A stretch of DNA of 64,000 nt from Paramicrobacterium sp051513965 (lineage in GTDB: Bacteria; Actinomycetota; Actinomycetes; Actinomycetales; Microbacteriaceae): positions 372,001 through 436,000 of the forward strand of contig NZ_CP195847.1 of NCBI RefSeq assembly GCF_051513965.1, read 5' to 3'. Shown in pieces: positions 16,617 through 24,011 of this stretch. Under the pieces are notes generated by a model. It was not told where the DNA came from. It saw only the letters and a list, made by a program, of their open reading frames with translations, and searched no databases. Made by a program: the position numbers and the translations under genes. Numbering within the stretch: the first letter of the stretch is position 1; each line of letters opens with the position of its first letter.

Positions 16617-18473
16617 ATGACCACCCAGCTCACCGACCTGTCGATGCTGCCGCACCACGACGGCTCGCCGCTGTACGTCTCGACGCAGACGCCCAGCGTG
16701 GGAGACACCGTCACGGTGCGACTGCGCGTCCCCACCGCGCTCGGTCCGCTGCAGGGAGTGCGGGTGCGGTCGAACCCCGATCGAGAGCCCGTCTTCGGGC
16801 TCGCCGAACGGACGGCATCCGTTTCCGGCTGGGACTGGTGGACCGCCGACATCACGGTCGCCTCGCGCGAGCACGGCTACCGCTGGCTGCTGCGCACCGA
16901 GGACGGCACCGATCTGTGGGTGAACGCTCGCGGCGTCTTCGACACCGAGACCCTCGACAGTGAGGACTTCCTGCTCGTCGCCCACGACGCGCCACCCGCC
17001 TGGGTCTCGTCGACCGTGCTCTACCAGATCTTCCCCGACCGATTCGCGAGGTCGGATGCCGCGGACGCGCGACCCATTCCCGAGTGGGCCGTCCCGGCCG
17101 CCTGGGGTGACGAGGTGCGGCTCGACTCCGCGGCGCGTTCCACGCAGCTGTACGGCGGCGATCTCGACGGCATCATCGAGCACCTCGATCACCTGGAGCG
17201 GCTCGGCGTCACGATGATCTACCTCACGCCGGTGTTTCCGGCGCGTTCGAACCACCGCTACGACTCGGCGAACTTCGACGTCGTCGACGAGCTGCTCGGC
17301 GGAGACGAGGCGCTCATCCGGCTGGTCGAGGCCGCTCACGCTCGCGGGCTGAAGGTGATCGGCGACCTCACCGCCAACCACTCCGGCGATGCGCACGAGT
17401 GGTTCCTCGCGGCGCACGGCAATCCGGATGCCGCAGAGAGCGCGTTCTACTACTGGCGCGACGAGGCCCACACGGAGTACGAATCGTGGCTCGGAGTGCC
17501 GAGCCTGCCGAAGTTCAACTGGAACTCTCCAGAGCTTCGCCGCCGCTTCATCGAGGGTGAGCACTCCGTTGTCGCAAAGTGGCTGAAGCCGCCATACGCG
17601 CTCGACGGTTGGCGCATCGACGTCGCCAACATGACGGGTCGACTCGGCGACGATGATCTCAACGCCGAGGTGCGGCAGACAATCCGCCGTACGATGACGG
17701 AGGTCAACCCCGATACGATCCTCCTCGCGGAGTCGACCAACGACGCCTCGAGCGATTTCCACGGGGATGCCTGGCACGGGGCCATGACCTACGCGAACTT
17801 CACCCGGCCGCTGTGGGGCTGGCTCTCCGAACCGCTCGCGGATGCCGGGGGAGGGCTCGGCATGGCGATGCAGACGATTCCGCGGTACACCGGCCGGCAG
17901 TTCTACGCCGCCCACCGCCAGTTCACCGCTGGGTTTCCGTGGCGGGTGCGGCTCGGCAACATGAACGCGCTCGACACCCATGACACCCCGCGCTTTCTCA
18001 CTCGCGCGCTTCCGGGGACGCTCCCGGTCGCGGTCGGCATGTCGATGACGCTTCCGGGCATTCCTGTCGTGTGGGCGGGCGACGAGTTCGCGCTCACGGG
18101 CATCGACGGAGAGGCATCCCGCACGCCCATTCCGTGGAGCGACGCCGACGCGGCATCCGACACCATCGACCTCTACGCTCGGCTCATCGGCCTGCGCCGG
18201 GAGCATCAGGCGCTGAACGACGGCGGACTCCGCTGGGTGCACGTCGGAGACGACGCACTCGCCTACGTTCGAGAGAGCGCTGACGAGACGCTGCTCATGG
18301 TCGCGGCCCGCGGCGATGTCGACGTCACGCTGCCCGCGCACACGATTCCGGAGGGCGACATTGTGCCGCTGTTCGGCGAGCTCGCGCTCGAACGCGAGGG
18401 CGACGGCATCCGCCTCACCGGCTCAGGGCCGACGTTCTCGATGTGGCAGACTCGTGGGGTGGAATCTGCCTGA
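16617..18473 (+). CDS. GH13 neopullulanase/cyclomaltodextrinase-like enzyme
   Basis: A 618-residue intracellular alpha-glucan hydrolase translated from an AGGAGAAG ribosome site just after the permease gene. An N-terminal beta-sandwich (about 1-120, CBM34-like position) precedes the barrel, which opens with VLYQIFPDRFARS. Catalytic regions are DLTANHSGDAHEW, GWRIDVANMTGR (nucleophile), ILLAESTNDA (acid) and NALDTHDTPRFL (stabiliser). It probably trims imported branched or cyclic maltooligosaccharides before the alpha-glucosidase at 10815-12548 finishes them. Confidence 0.92.
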   Translation: MTTQLTDLSMLPHHDGSPLYVSTQTPSVGDTVTVRLRVPTALGPLQGVRVRSNPDREPVFGLAERTASVSGWDWWTADITVASREHGYRWLLRTEDGTDLWVNARGVFDTETLDSEDFLLVAHDAPPAWVSSTVLYQIFPDRFARSDAADARPIPEWAVPAAWGDEVRLDSAARSTQLYGGDLDGIIEHLDHLERLGVTMIYLTPVFPARSNHRYDSANFDVVDELLGGDEALIRLVEAAHARGLKVIGDLTANHSGDAHEWFLAAHGNPDAAESAFYYWRDEAHTEYESWLGVPSLPKFNWNSPELRRRFIEGEHSVVAKWLKPPYALDGWRIDVANMTGRLGDDDLNAEVRQTIRRTMTEVNPDTILLAESTNDASSDFHGDAWHGAMTYANFTRPLWGWLSEPLADAGGGLGMAMQTIPRYTGRQFYAAHRQFTAGFPWRVRLGNMNALDTHDTPRFLTRALPGTLPVAVGMSMTLPGIPVVWAGDEFALTGIDGEASRTPIPWSDADAASDTIDLYARLIGLRREHQALNDGGLRWVHVGDDALAYVRESADETLLMVAARGDVDVTLPAHTIPEGDIVPLFGELALEREGDGIRLTGSGPTFSMWQTRGVESA

Positions 18474-18545
18474 CCGTCGATTCACGATCTGCGAAAAGTT
18501 TTGATATTCTTTAGCGGTTGCCAATTGCGATAAGCAAGAGGCTTC

Positions 18546-18617
<72 letters not shown>

Positions 18618-18641
18618 CGTACGTTCTTCGGAGCGTCGTGC

Positions 18642-18715
18642 GGCAGGGTAGCTCAGTCGGTGAGAGCGCACGACTCATAATCGTGAGGTCGCGGGTTCGA
18701 GTCCCGCTCCTGCTA
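18642..18715 (+). tRNA. tRNA-Met (CAT, elongator type)
   Basis: A 74-base cloverleaf with acceptor GGCAGGG/TCCTGCT (G-T wobbles at the ends), anticodon stem CACGA/TCGTG, loop CTCATAA with CAT, and T arm GCGGGTTCGAGTCCCGC. The anticodon stem lacks the three G-C pairs of an initiator tRNA. It lies 24 bases after tRNA-Thr. Confidence 0.92.
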
Positions 18716-18722
18716 CGCACAT

Positions 18723-18755
18723 GGCCTCGGCTTCGGTCCGAGGCCTTTTTCTTTT
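18723..18755 (+). terminator. rho-independent terminator after the tRNA pair
   Basis: GGCCTCGG and CCGAGGCC form an 8-base-pair stem with a seven-base loop, followed by TTTTTCTTTTTC. Confidence 0.9.
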
Positions 18756-18783
18756 TCTCTTGCACGCACGAGCGCAGGAGAAG

Positions 18784-18830
18784 AGCACCTCAGAAGGACG
18801 AAATCGGCGAAAACGTCCTTCTGAGGTGCT
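18784..18830. terminator. 17-base-pair perfect inverted repeat
   Basis: AGCACCTCAGAAGGACG (18784-18800) and CGTCCTTCTGAGGTGCT (18814-18830) pair perfectly around a 13-base loop. The plus-strand tail is TTTCTTCC. It ends 26 bases before the stop of the AtoE-type gene and probably separates the tRNA operon from that convergent gene. Confidence 0.65.
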
Positions 18831-18856
18831 TTCTTCCTGTGGAGATGCGGCTCGGG

Positions 18857-20230
18857 TCAGAGGCTGACGATCAGCAGCCCAGCGGCCATCACGATTCCTG
18901 AGCCGAGCAAGGTCACGAACGTGTAGCCCAGAATGTCGCGCATCTTGAGTCCAGCGATCGCGAGCACGGGCAGCGCCCAGAACGGCTGGATCATGTTCGT
19001 CCACTGGTCGCCGTATGCGACCGCCATGATCGCGACCGACGGGTCGACGCCGAGCTGGTGCGCGGCGTCGATCATGATCGGTCCCTGCACCGCGAACTGG
19101 CCGCCGCCCGACGGCACGAAGAAGTTCACGATTCCGGCTGAGAGCAGCGCGAGCACGCCGAACGTCGTCGGGGTTGAGATCGAGACGAACGCGTCGGAGA
19201 ACAGAGTGATGAGCCCGGACGACGACATGATTCCGAGGATGCCGGCATACAGCGGGAACTGCAGGAGGATCTCACCGACGTTCGACGCGGCCTTCTTCGT
19301 CAGATGGATCAGCTCGAACGGGCTGCGCACAAGCAGCAGGATGAGCGCGAGGAACGACCAGTTCACGATGTCGAGGGTGAGCGTGCCGCCCTGGATGAAG
19401 TGCACCGCGAGGTAGGCGACGAGCGCGAGTCCGAGGATCAGCGTGAGGACGCGTGACGCGTCGATGCGGTCTGCGGGAGTGACGACCTCATCATCGGCCT
19501 CGTCGACCTTCGCAGAGCCGACGGCCTCGGGCAGCTCGTAGACGGGGTCGCCCGCCTTCGGCCGGATGAGGAAGAACAGGAGCCCCACCACGACGATCAC
19601 CGCGAGGGCGGTCAGCATGTTCCACGACGAGAAGATCGTCTCGGAGACGGGCACGAGTTTGCCGCCGAGGCTCTCGGCGAGGAAGGAGTCCGGGGTCGCG
19701 GCGGTGAGCGGGCCCGATCCGGAGTACCCCATGTGCCACACGACGAATCCGGAGTAGCCGGCGGCCACGAGCAGCGGGAAGTGCGCCTTGTAGCCGCGCT
19801 TCCGTGACTGGACGGCGATCTCGCGAGCCAGGAGTGTTCCCACGATGAGTCCGAGGCCCCACGTGATGAGGCTCGCGATCGCTCCGACCACGAACACGAA
19901 CACGTAGGCGGTGCCGGGGCCCGTCGGCACGCTGGCGAGCCAGCCGAGCAGCTTCCGCACCGGACGAGTGTTGGCGAGCATGTAGCCGAGCAACAGAATG
20001 AGGCACATCTGCGTCATGAAGGCGAGCAGCCCCGCGAGGCCGTCGCCCCAGCCCTTCACGACGTCGATTGGGCTGGTCTGGGTGAGCGTCATCGCGAGCA
20101 CGGCCACGATGAGCGTCAGCACGATCGCGAACGTCAGGGCGGAGGGAATCCAGCGCTCGAGGAAGCGGTTGATCGGACGCATGACGCTGCGGCGCTGAGA
20201 GGTCTTCTCAGTGGACGGCGCATTGGACAT
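18857..20230 (-). CDS. AtoE-type short-chain fatty acid transporter
   Basis: A 456-residue polytopic permease. The ATG at 20230 has an AAAGGAG site; a 16-codon upstream extension is unsupported. MRPINRFLERWIPSALTFA at the N-terminus, GYMLANTRPVRKLL, VNFFVPSGGGQFAVQGPI and DQWTNMIQPFWALPVLAI are characteristic of the AtoE/TIGR00366 family, which takes up short-chain fatty acids such as acetoacetate or butyrate. The GGG in the last third is probably part of the substrate site. It lies downstream of the LysR gene on the same strand, 89 bases apart. Confidence 0.88.
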   Translation of the reverse strand: MSNAPSTEKTSQRRSVMRPINRFLERWIPSALTFAIVLTLIVAVLAMTLTQTSPIDVVKGWGDGLAGLLAFMTQMCLILLLGYMLANTRPVRKLLGWLASVPTGPGTAYVFVFVVGAIASLITWGLGLIVGTLLAREIAVQSRKRGYKAHFPLLVAAGYSGFVVWHMGYSGSGPLTAATPDSFLAESLGGKLVPVSETIFSSWNMLTALAVIVVVGLLFFLIRPKAGDPVYELPEAVGSAKVDEADDEVVTPADRIDASRVLTLILGLALVAYLAVHFIQGGTLTLDIVNWSFLALILLLVRSPFELIHLTKKAASNVGEILLQFPLYAGILGIMSSSGLITLFSDAFVSISTPTTFGVLALLSAGIVNFFVPSGGGQFAVQGPIMIDAAHQLGVDPSVAIMAVAYGDQWTNMIQPFWALPVLAIAGLKMRDILGYTFVTLLGSGIVMAAGLLIVSL

Positions 20231-20319
20231 GAACGAACTCCTTTGTTCTTTCGGTGAGGTTGCCGATGCGTTCGACATTAGCGGCAGTCAGCGAGGATGC
20301 CGGGCGGCCCCGGCCACCC

Positions 20320-21216
20320 CTAGGAGCGGTTCTCGTGCCGCTGGGCGATCCGCACGAGCATCTCTGCGGTCTCGTGGACCGCACCCGGCATCCACACGGC
20401 ATGGATGCGTCGTATGAACTCGCTCTGCGTCGGCACGATCACCAGCTCGCCCGACCGCGCGGCCGTCGATACCGCGAGCTCACTCAGCACGGCGGGCCCG
20501 ACGCCTGCCGCGACGCTGACGCGAACGGCCGCGTTGCTGTTGAGCTCGAGCGTCGGCGGAACCGGGTCGTAGGCGCTCAGCGCCCGAGCGAGCGTCGTGC
20601 GCGTGCCCGACCCCTTCTCGCGCACGACGAGCGGTGCGCGGGCGAGCTCAGCGTCGGTCACGTACCGGCGGCGCTTCGCCCAGGGATGCTGCGGAGCGAC
20701 GACCACCACGAGGCGGTCGAACGCGACCTCGGCGCTCTTCAGCTCGCGGCGGAGGTCCGGCGATTCGATGAAGCCCAGGTCGGCATGCCCCGCCTGGACG
20801 GCATCCATGACCTGCTCGGAGTTCTGGGCCGACATGCGGATGCCGACGTCGGGACGCTCTGCCCGAAGCGCCGCGAGCCAGCGCGGCAGGAAGGCCTCCG
20901 CAACCGTGAGGCTCGCTGCGACGGAGAGCTGCGTGCGGGTGTTCGTGCGCAGAGCGGCCGCCGACGAGGCGAGTCGCTCCGCGGCATCCACCACGTCTGC
21001 CGCCCACTCGGCCACGATCGCGCCATCGTGCGTGAGGGTCGAGCCCCGCGGACCCCGGTCGATCAGTCGAAACCCCAGGTCGGTCTCGAGGCGGCGCATG
21101 GTCCGCGACGCGTTCGGTTGCGCCATGCCGACCTCGGCCGCAGCCGCACTGAGACTGCCGTGAACCGCGACTGCTCGCAGAAGGGAGAGCGCTGCGAGGT
21201 CAGGCAATCGAGACAT
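20320..21216 (-). CDS. LysR family transcriptional regulator
   Basis: A 298-residue LysR regulator. The chosen start gives MSRLPDLAALSLLRAVAVHG and a helix-turn-helix with SLSAAAAEVGMAQPNASRTM at about residues 18-37; an ATG at 21237 is the alternative. The effector domain spans about 90-295. The gene is divergent from a YeiH-type exporter, a pairing known from YeiE/CysL-like regulators, so control of sulfur-compound export is the best guess. An imperfect palindrome ATATCGCAATGATAT overlaps the start region at 21215-21229. Confidence 0.88.
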   Translation of the reverse strand: MSRLPDLAALSLLRAVAVHGSLSAAAAEVGMAQPNASRTMRRLETDLGFRLIDRGPRGSTLTHDGAIVAEWAADVVDAAERLASSAAALRTNTRTQLSVAASLTVAEAFLPRWLAALRAERPDVGIRMSAQNSEQVMDAVQAGHADLGFIESPDLRRELKSAEVAFDRLVVVVAPQHPWAKRRRYVTDAELARAPLVVREKGSGTRTTLARALSAYDPVPPTLELNSNAAVRVSVAAGVGPAVLSELAVSTAARSGELVIVPTQSEFIRRIHAVWMPGAVHETAEMLVRIAQRHENRS

Positions 21217-21285
21217 ATCGCAATGATATAGCGTCATGCGATCTTCGCGGTTCTGACGCGACGAGCCCGGCGAGAAAGTTGACGT

Positions 21286-22323
21286 ATGGCAGAACAGACG
21301 TCCACCACCGATATCGAAAAGCCCGCCAAAACCCCACCCGCGCAGCTTGTGCGCGGGCTCCTTCCCGGACTCGGGCTCTGCGCCGTCGCTGTGGCCGTCG
21401 CGCTCGGCATCAACCACCTGCTTCCAGCCGTCAGCCCGCTGCTGATCGCGATCGTGATCGGGATGCTGCTGCGCAACCTGACCCCGCTGAGCACCGCCTT
21501 CGAGCCGGGCCTCGCGTTCTCAGCGAAGAAGCTCCTTCGCCTCGGCGTCGTCATGCTCGGCCTGCAGCTCGTGATCGGCGACATCCTCGGGCTCGGTGCG
21601 GGGATGATCCTCGTGGTGATCGCGATCGTCGCGGGCGGTATCGGTGCCACGATGCTCATCGGCCGCTGGATGGGCATTGGGTTCACGCAGCGCCTGCTGA
21701 TCGCGTGTGGCTTCTCGATCTGCGGCGCCGCCGCCGTCGCCGCTGTGGACGGCGTCGTCGAGCCTGAAGATGAGGAAGAGACCGTCACCGCGGTGGCCCT
21801 CGTGGTTCTCTTCGGCACGCTCATGATTCCGATCATCCCGCTCGCGGCGGGCGCCCTCGGGCTCGACGCCATGCACGGCGGACTGTGGGCCGGAGCATCC
21901 ATCCATGAGGTCGCCCAGGTGGTCGCAGCCGGGGGAATCATCGGGGGAGGCGCGCTCGCTGTCGCCGTGATCGTCAAGCTCGCCCGCGTGCTGATGCTCG
22001 CCCCGGTCATGGCGGTCGTCAGCGCGGTGCGCCGTCGCCAGACCGCCAGCACGGGAGGCAAGCGTCCGCCGATCATCCCGCTGTTCGTCGCCGCGTTCAT
22101 CGCCATGGTCGTGCTGCGCTCGACCGGCATCGTTCCGGATGTCGTCGTGAACGCGGCATCCGTCGTTCAGAACGCGCTGCTCTCGGCCGCGATGTTCGCC
22201 CTCGGAGCGGGTGTGCGCGTGCGCAGCCTCATCAAGGTGGGGCCGAAGCCGTTCGCGCTCGCTGCGCTCAGCACCATCGTCGTGATGGGCATCGGCCTCG
22301 GCGGGGTCGTTCTGCTCGGCTGA
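21286..22323 (+). CDS. YeiH family putative sulfate exporter
   Basis: A 345-residue membrane protein of the UPF0324/YeiH family with about ten hydrophobic helices. Family features are LGLCAVAVAVALGINHLLP, VIGMLLRN, the CGFSICGAAAVAAVDGVV segment near 140 and GASIHEVAQVVAAGG near 205. Members are annotated as putative sulfate exporters, but the transported ion is not firmly established. The divergent LysR gene is the likely regulator. A 16-base-pair hairpin begins 15 bases after the stop. Confidence 0.9.
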   Translation: MAEQTSTTDIEKPAKTPPAQLVRGLLPGLGLCAVAVAVALGINHLLPAVSPLLIAIVIGMLLRNLTPLSTAFEPGLAFSAKKLLRLGVVMLGLQLVIGDILGLGAGMILVVIAIVAGGIGATMLIGRWMGIGFTQRLLIACGFSICGAAAVAAVDGVVEPEDEEETVTAVALVVLFGTLMIPIIPLAAGALGLDAMHGGLWAGASIHEVAQVVAAGGIIGGGALAVAVIVKLARVLMLAPVMAVVSAVRRRQTASTGGKRPPIIPLFVAAFIAMVVLRSTGIVPDVVVNAASVVQNALLSAAMFALGAGVRVRSLIKVGPKPFALAALSTIVVMGIGLGGVVLLG

Positions 22324-22337
22324 GCCCAAGCCGCGGG

Positions 22338-22380
22338 TTTCTCCTTCTGCCGCGTAGCATCGGAGCGGCAGAAGGAGAAA
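22338..22380 (+). promoter_or_regulatory. hairpin covering the ribosome site of the APH-like gene
   Basis: TTTCTCCTTCTGCCGC (22338-22353) and GCGGCAGAAGGAGAAA (22365-22380) are perfect 16-base complements with an 11-base loop. The second arm contains the AAGGAG ribosome site of the gene starting at 22382, so the fold would hide it. It could instead end yeiH transcription, but no T run follows. Confidence 0.7.
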
Positions 22381-22381
22381 C

Positions 22382-23122
22382 GTGTCTATTCCATCAGCAC
22401 CCGTTGCCGTCCCGCCGCGTGTCGCGGCGCTCGCCCGTGGTACCCGGCTCGAGCCAGTGTGGCGGAACGCGTTGGGCGGGCTGACATTCCGTGCTGTTGA
22501 CGGTGCCACCGGCGCCGAGCACTACATCAAGTGGGGGCCGCGCCACGAGGAGACCTCGATGGCCGCGGAGGCCGAGCGGCTGCGCTGGGCCGGGAGGTTC
22601 GTCGCGGTTCCGCGGGTCGTCGCCCAGGGGGAGGACGACGCGCACGAGTGGCTTGTGACCGAGGGGATGCCGGGGCAGAGCGCCGTCGCCCCGCAGTGGA
22701 TCGCACGCCCCGAGGTGGCGGTCGCCGCGGTCGGCCGCGGACTTCGGGCGCTGCACGACGCGCTGCCCGTGGCGGACTGCCCGTTCGACTGGGGCGTTGC
22801 CGCGCGGCTGAAGAACGCGGCCGACCGCGGCATCCGTGTGTCTGATCAGCTGTCGTCGCCGCCCGAGGTTGATGCCCTCGTGGTGTGCCACGGGGATGCC
22901 TGCTGCCCGAACACGCTGCTGGCCGGCGACGGTACGGTCGTGGGCCACGTCGACCTCGGCGCGCTCGGGGCTGCCGACCGGTGGGCTGACATCGCGGTCG
23001 CGTCGATGAGTACCGAGTGGAACTACGGGCCCGGATGGGAGGAGGCCCTCATCGAGGCGTACGGTGTGGAGCCCGACCGCGATCGCCTCGCGTACTACCG
23101 CGCCCTCTGGAACGCCACCTGA
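22382..23122 (+). CDS. aminoglycoside phosphotransferase-like kinase (APH(3') fold)
   Basis: A 246-residue kinase-like protein starting at GTG. The catalytic loop VCHGDACCPNTLL (near residue 162) and metal motif HVDLGALGAADRWADIA (near 185) match APH(3') enzymes, and YIKWGPRH near residue 48 supplies the ATP-binding lysine. Such chromosomal proteins in soil actinobacteria are often annotated as aminoglycoside 3'-phosphotransferases, but many have other or unknown substrates, so resistance is not shown. Its ribosome site lies within a perfect hairpin, suggesting translational control. Confidence 0.8.
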   Translation: MSIPSAPVAVPPRVAALARGTRLEPVWRNALGGLTFRAVDGATGAEHYIKWGPRHEETSMAAEAERLRWAGRFVAVPRVVAQGEDDAHEWLVTEGMPGQSAVAPQWIARPEVAVAAVGRGLRALHDALPVADCPFDWGVAARLKNAADRGIRVSDQLSSPPEVDALVVCHGDACCPNTLLAGDGTVVGHVDLGALGAADRWADIAVASMSTEWNYGPGWEEALIEAYGVEPDRDRLAYYRALWNAT

Positions 23123-23195
23123 CGTTCTGCTGTGACCTCTCGCACCTCACCTAGCGCCCGCCACCTATCTCCCAGGCCGCGCGCCGCCCTCTTCT

Positions 23196-23260
23196 GCGTT
23201 CAGGTGTACCGGATACCGCTTTCCCGGAGCTGGAAGGCGGTATCCGGTACACCTGAACGC
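23196..23260. repeat. 24-base-pair perfect inverted repeat
   Basis: Positions 23196-23219 and 23237-23260 are perfect 24-base complements, containing CAGGTGTACCGGATACC and its reverse. The 17-base loop can extend the stem by a G-T and four more pairs. No transposase or flanking gene explains it and no T run follows. Confidence 0.85.
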
Positions 23261-23288
23261 AAGCCCAAGAAGAATTCTCCAAAAAAAG

Positions 23289-23300
23289 TTGTCGCGACAA
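23289..23300. promoter_or_regulatory. palindromic operator before yceI
   Basis: TTGTCGCGACAA is a perfect 12-base palindrome 36 bases before the yceI ATG, in an AT-rich promoter region. A MarR- or TetR-type repressor site is the likely reading. Confidence 0.55.
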
Positions 23301-23336
23301 GGAATAACCCGAAAGTGCATGCGGTTGAATAGATAC

Positions 23337-23894
23337 ATGACTGAAAGCACTCTCGTTCACCCCCAGTACATCGCCGGCACCTGGACGCTCGACCCTATGC
23401 ACTCCGAAGTGGAGTTCTCGGTCAAGCACCTCATGATCAGCAAGGTGCGCGGCAGCTTCAATGTCGTCGACGCGACGGTCGTGACGGCGGAGAACCCCGC
23501 TGACAGCAGCGTCGAGGCGACGATCGATGTGTCCTCGGTCGACACTGGTCAGGCAGACCGCGACAACCACCTCCGCACGAGCGACTTCTTCAAGGTCGAC
23601 GAGTTCCCGACCATGACCTACCGCTCGACGAGCGTCGACATCGACGGCGACGACGTCACCATCGAGGGCGACCTGACCCTCCGCGGCGTCACCAAGCCCG
23701 TCACCCTCACGGGTGAGTTCGGCGGCATCATCACCGACGGATACGGCCAGACCAAGGCCGGCATCACCGCGAGCGGTGTCATCAACCGTCTCGACTTCGG
23801 CGTCAACTGGAACGCAGCCCTCGAGGCCGGCGGCGTCACCCTCGGTGACAAGGTCTCGATCACGCTCGACCTGCAGTTCACGCTCCAGAAGTAA
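23337..23894 (+). CDS. YceI family protein
   Basis: A 185-residue lipocalin-like beta-barrel protein. The start at 23337 gives MTESTLVHPQYIAGTWTLDP and HSEVEFSVKHLMISKVRGSF, the YceI signature, then VDTGQADRDNHLRTSDFF and LTLRGVTKPVTL. YceI proteins bind polyisoprenoids or amphiphiles and are often induced by acid or oxidative stress. No signal peptide is seen, so this form is cytoplasmic. A 12-base palindrome lies in its promoter and a GC-rich hairpin follows. Confidence 0.92.
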   Translation: MTESTLVHPQYIAGTWTLDPMHSEVEFSVKHLMISKVRGSFNVVDATVVTAENPADSSVEATIDVSSVDTGQADRDNHLRTSDFFKVDEFPTMTYRSTSVDIDGDDVTIEGDLTLRGVTKPVTLTGEFGGIITDGYGQTKAGITASGVINRLDFGVNWNAALEAGGVTLGDKVSITLDLQFTLQK

Positions 23895-23910
23895 TTCTCT
23901 GATCGTCTCT

Positions 23911-23938
23911 CGGGGCCGCGGTTCATGCCGCGGCCCCG
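23911..23938 (+). terminator. terminator-like hairpin after yceI
   Basis: CGGGGCCGCGG and CCGCGGCCCCG form an 11-base-pair stem with a six-base loop 17 bases after the stop. The T run is weak. Confidence 0.6.
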
Positions 23939-23973
23939 TCGCTGTTAACACGCGCGCATGTGCCACGGTAAAG

Positions 23974-23990
23974 TTCTACGACACGTAGAA
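23974..23990. promoter_or_regulatory. palindrome at the nitrite reductase locus promoter
   Basis: TTCTACGACACGTAGAA has perfect seven-base arms around ACA, 21 bases before the GTG of the first gene. It resembles BlaI/CopY-type operators (TACTACA/TGTAGTA), but the regulator is unknown. Confidence 0.55.
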
Positions 23991-23999
23991 GTCAGGCGG

Positions 24000-24005
24000 T
24001 AGGCT
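24000..24005 (+). promoter_or_regulatory. TAGGCT -10 box, leaderless promoter
   Basis: TAGGCT lies six bases before the GTG at 24012 and there is no ribosome site, so transcription probably starts at the start codon. Confidence 0.5.
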
Positions 24006-24011
24006 GGATGC

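Noticed and set aside
22382..23122. Firm claim of aminoglycoside resistance
   Set aside because: The kinase motifs are present, but substrate specificity cannot be read from sequence and chromosomal homologues often have other roles.
23151..23966. 271-residue minus-strand open frame spanning the 24-bp palindrome and yceI
   Set aside because: It is antisense to yceI and crosses the inverted repeat; composition is that of a shadow frame.
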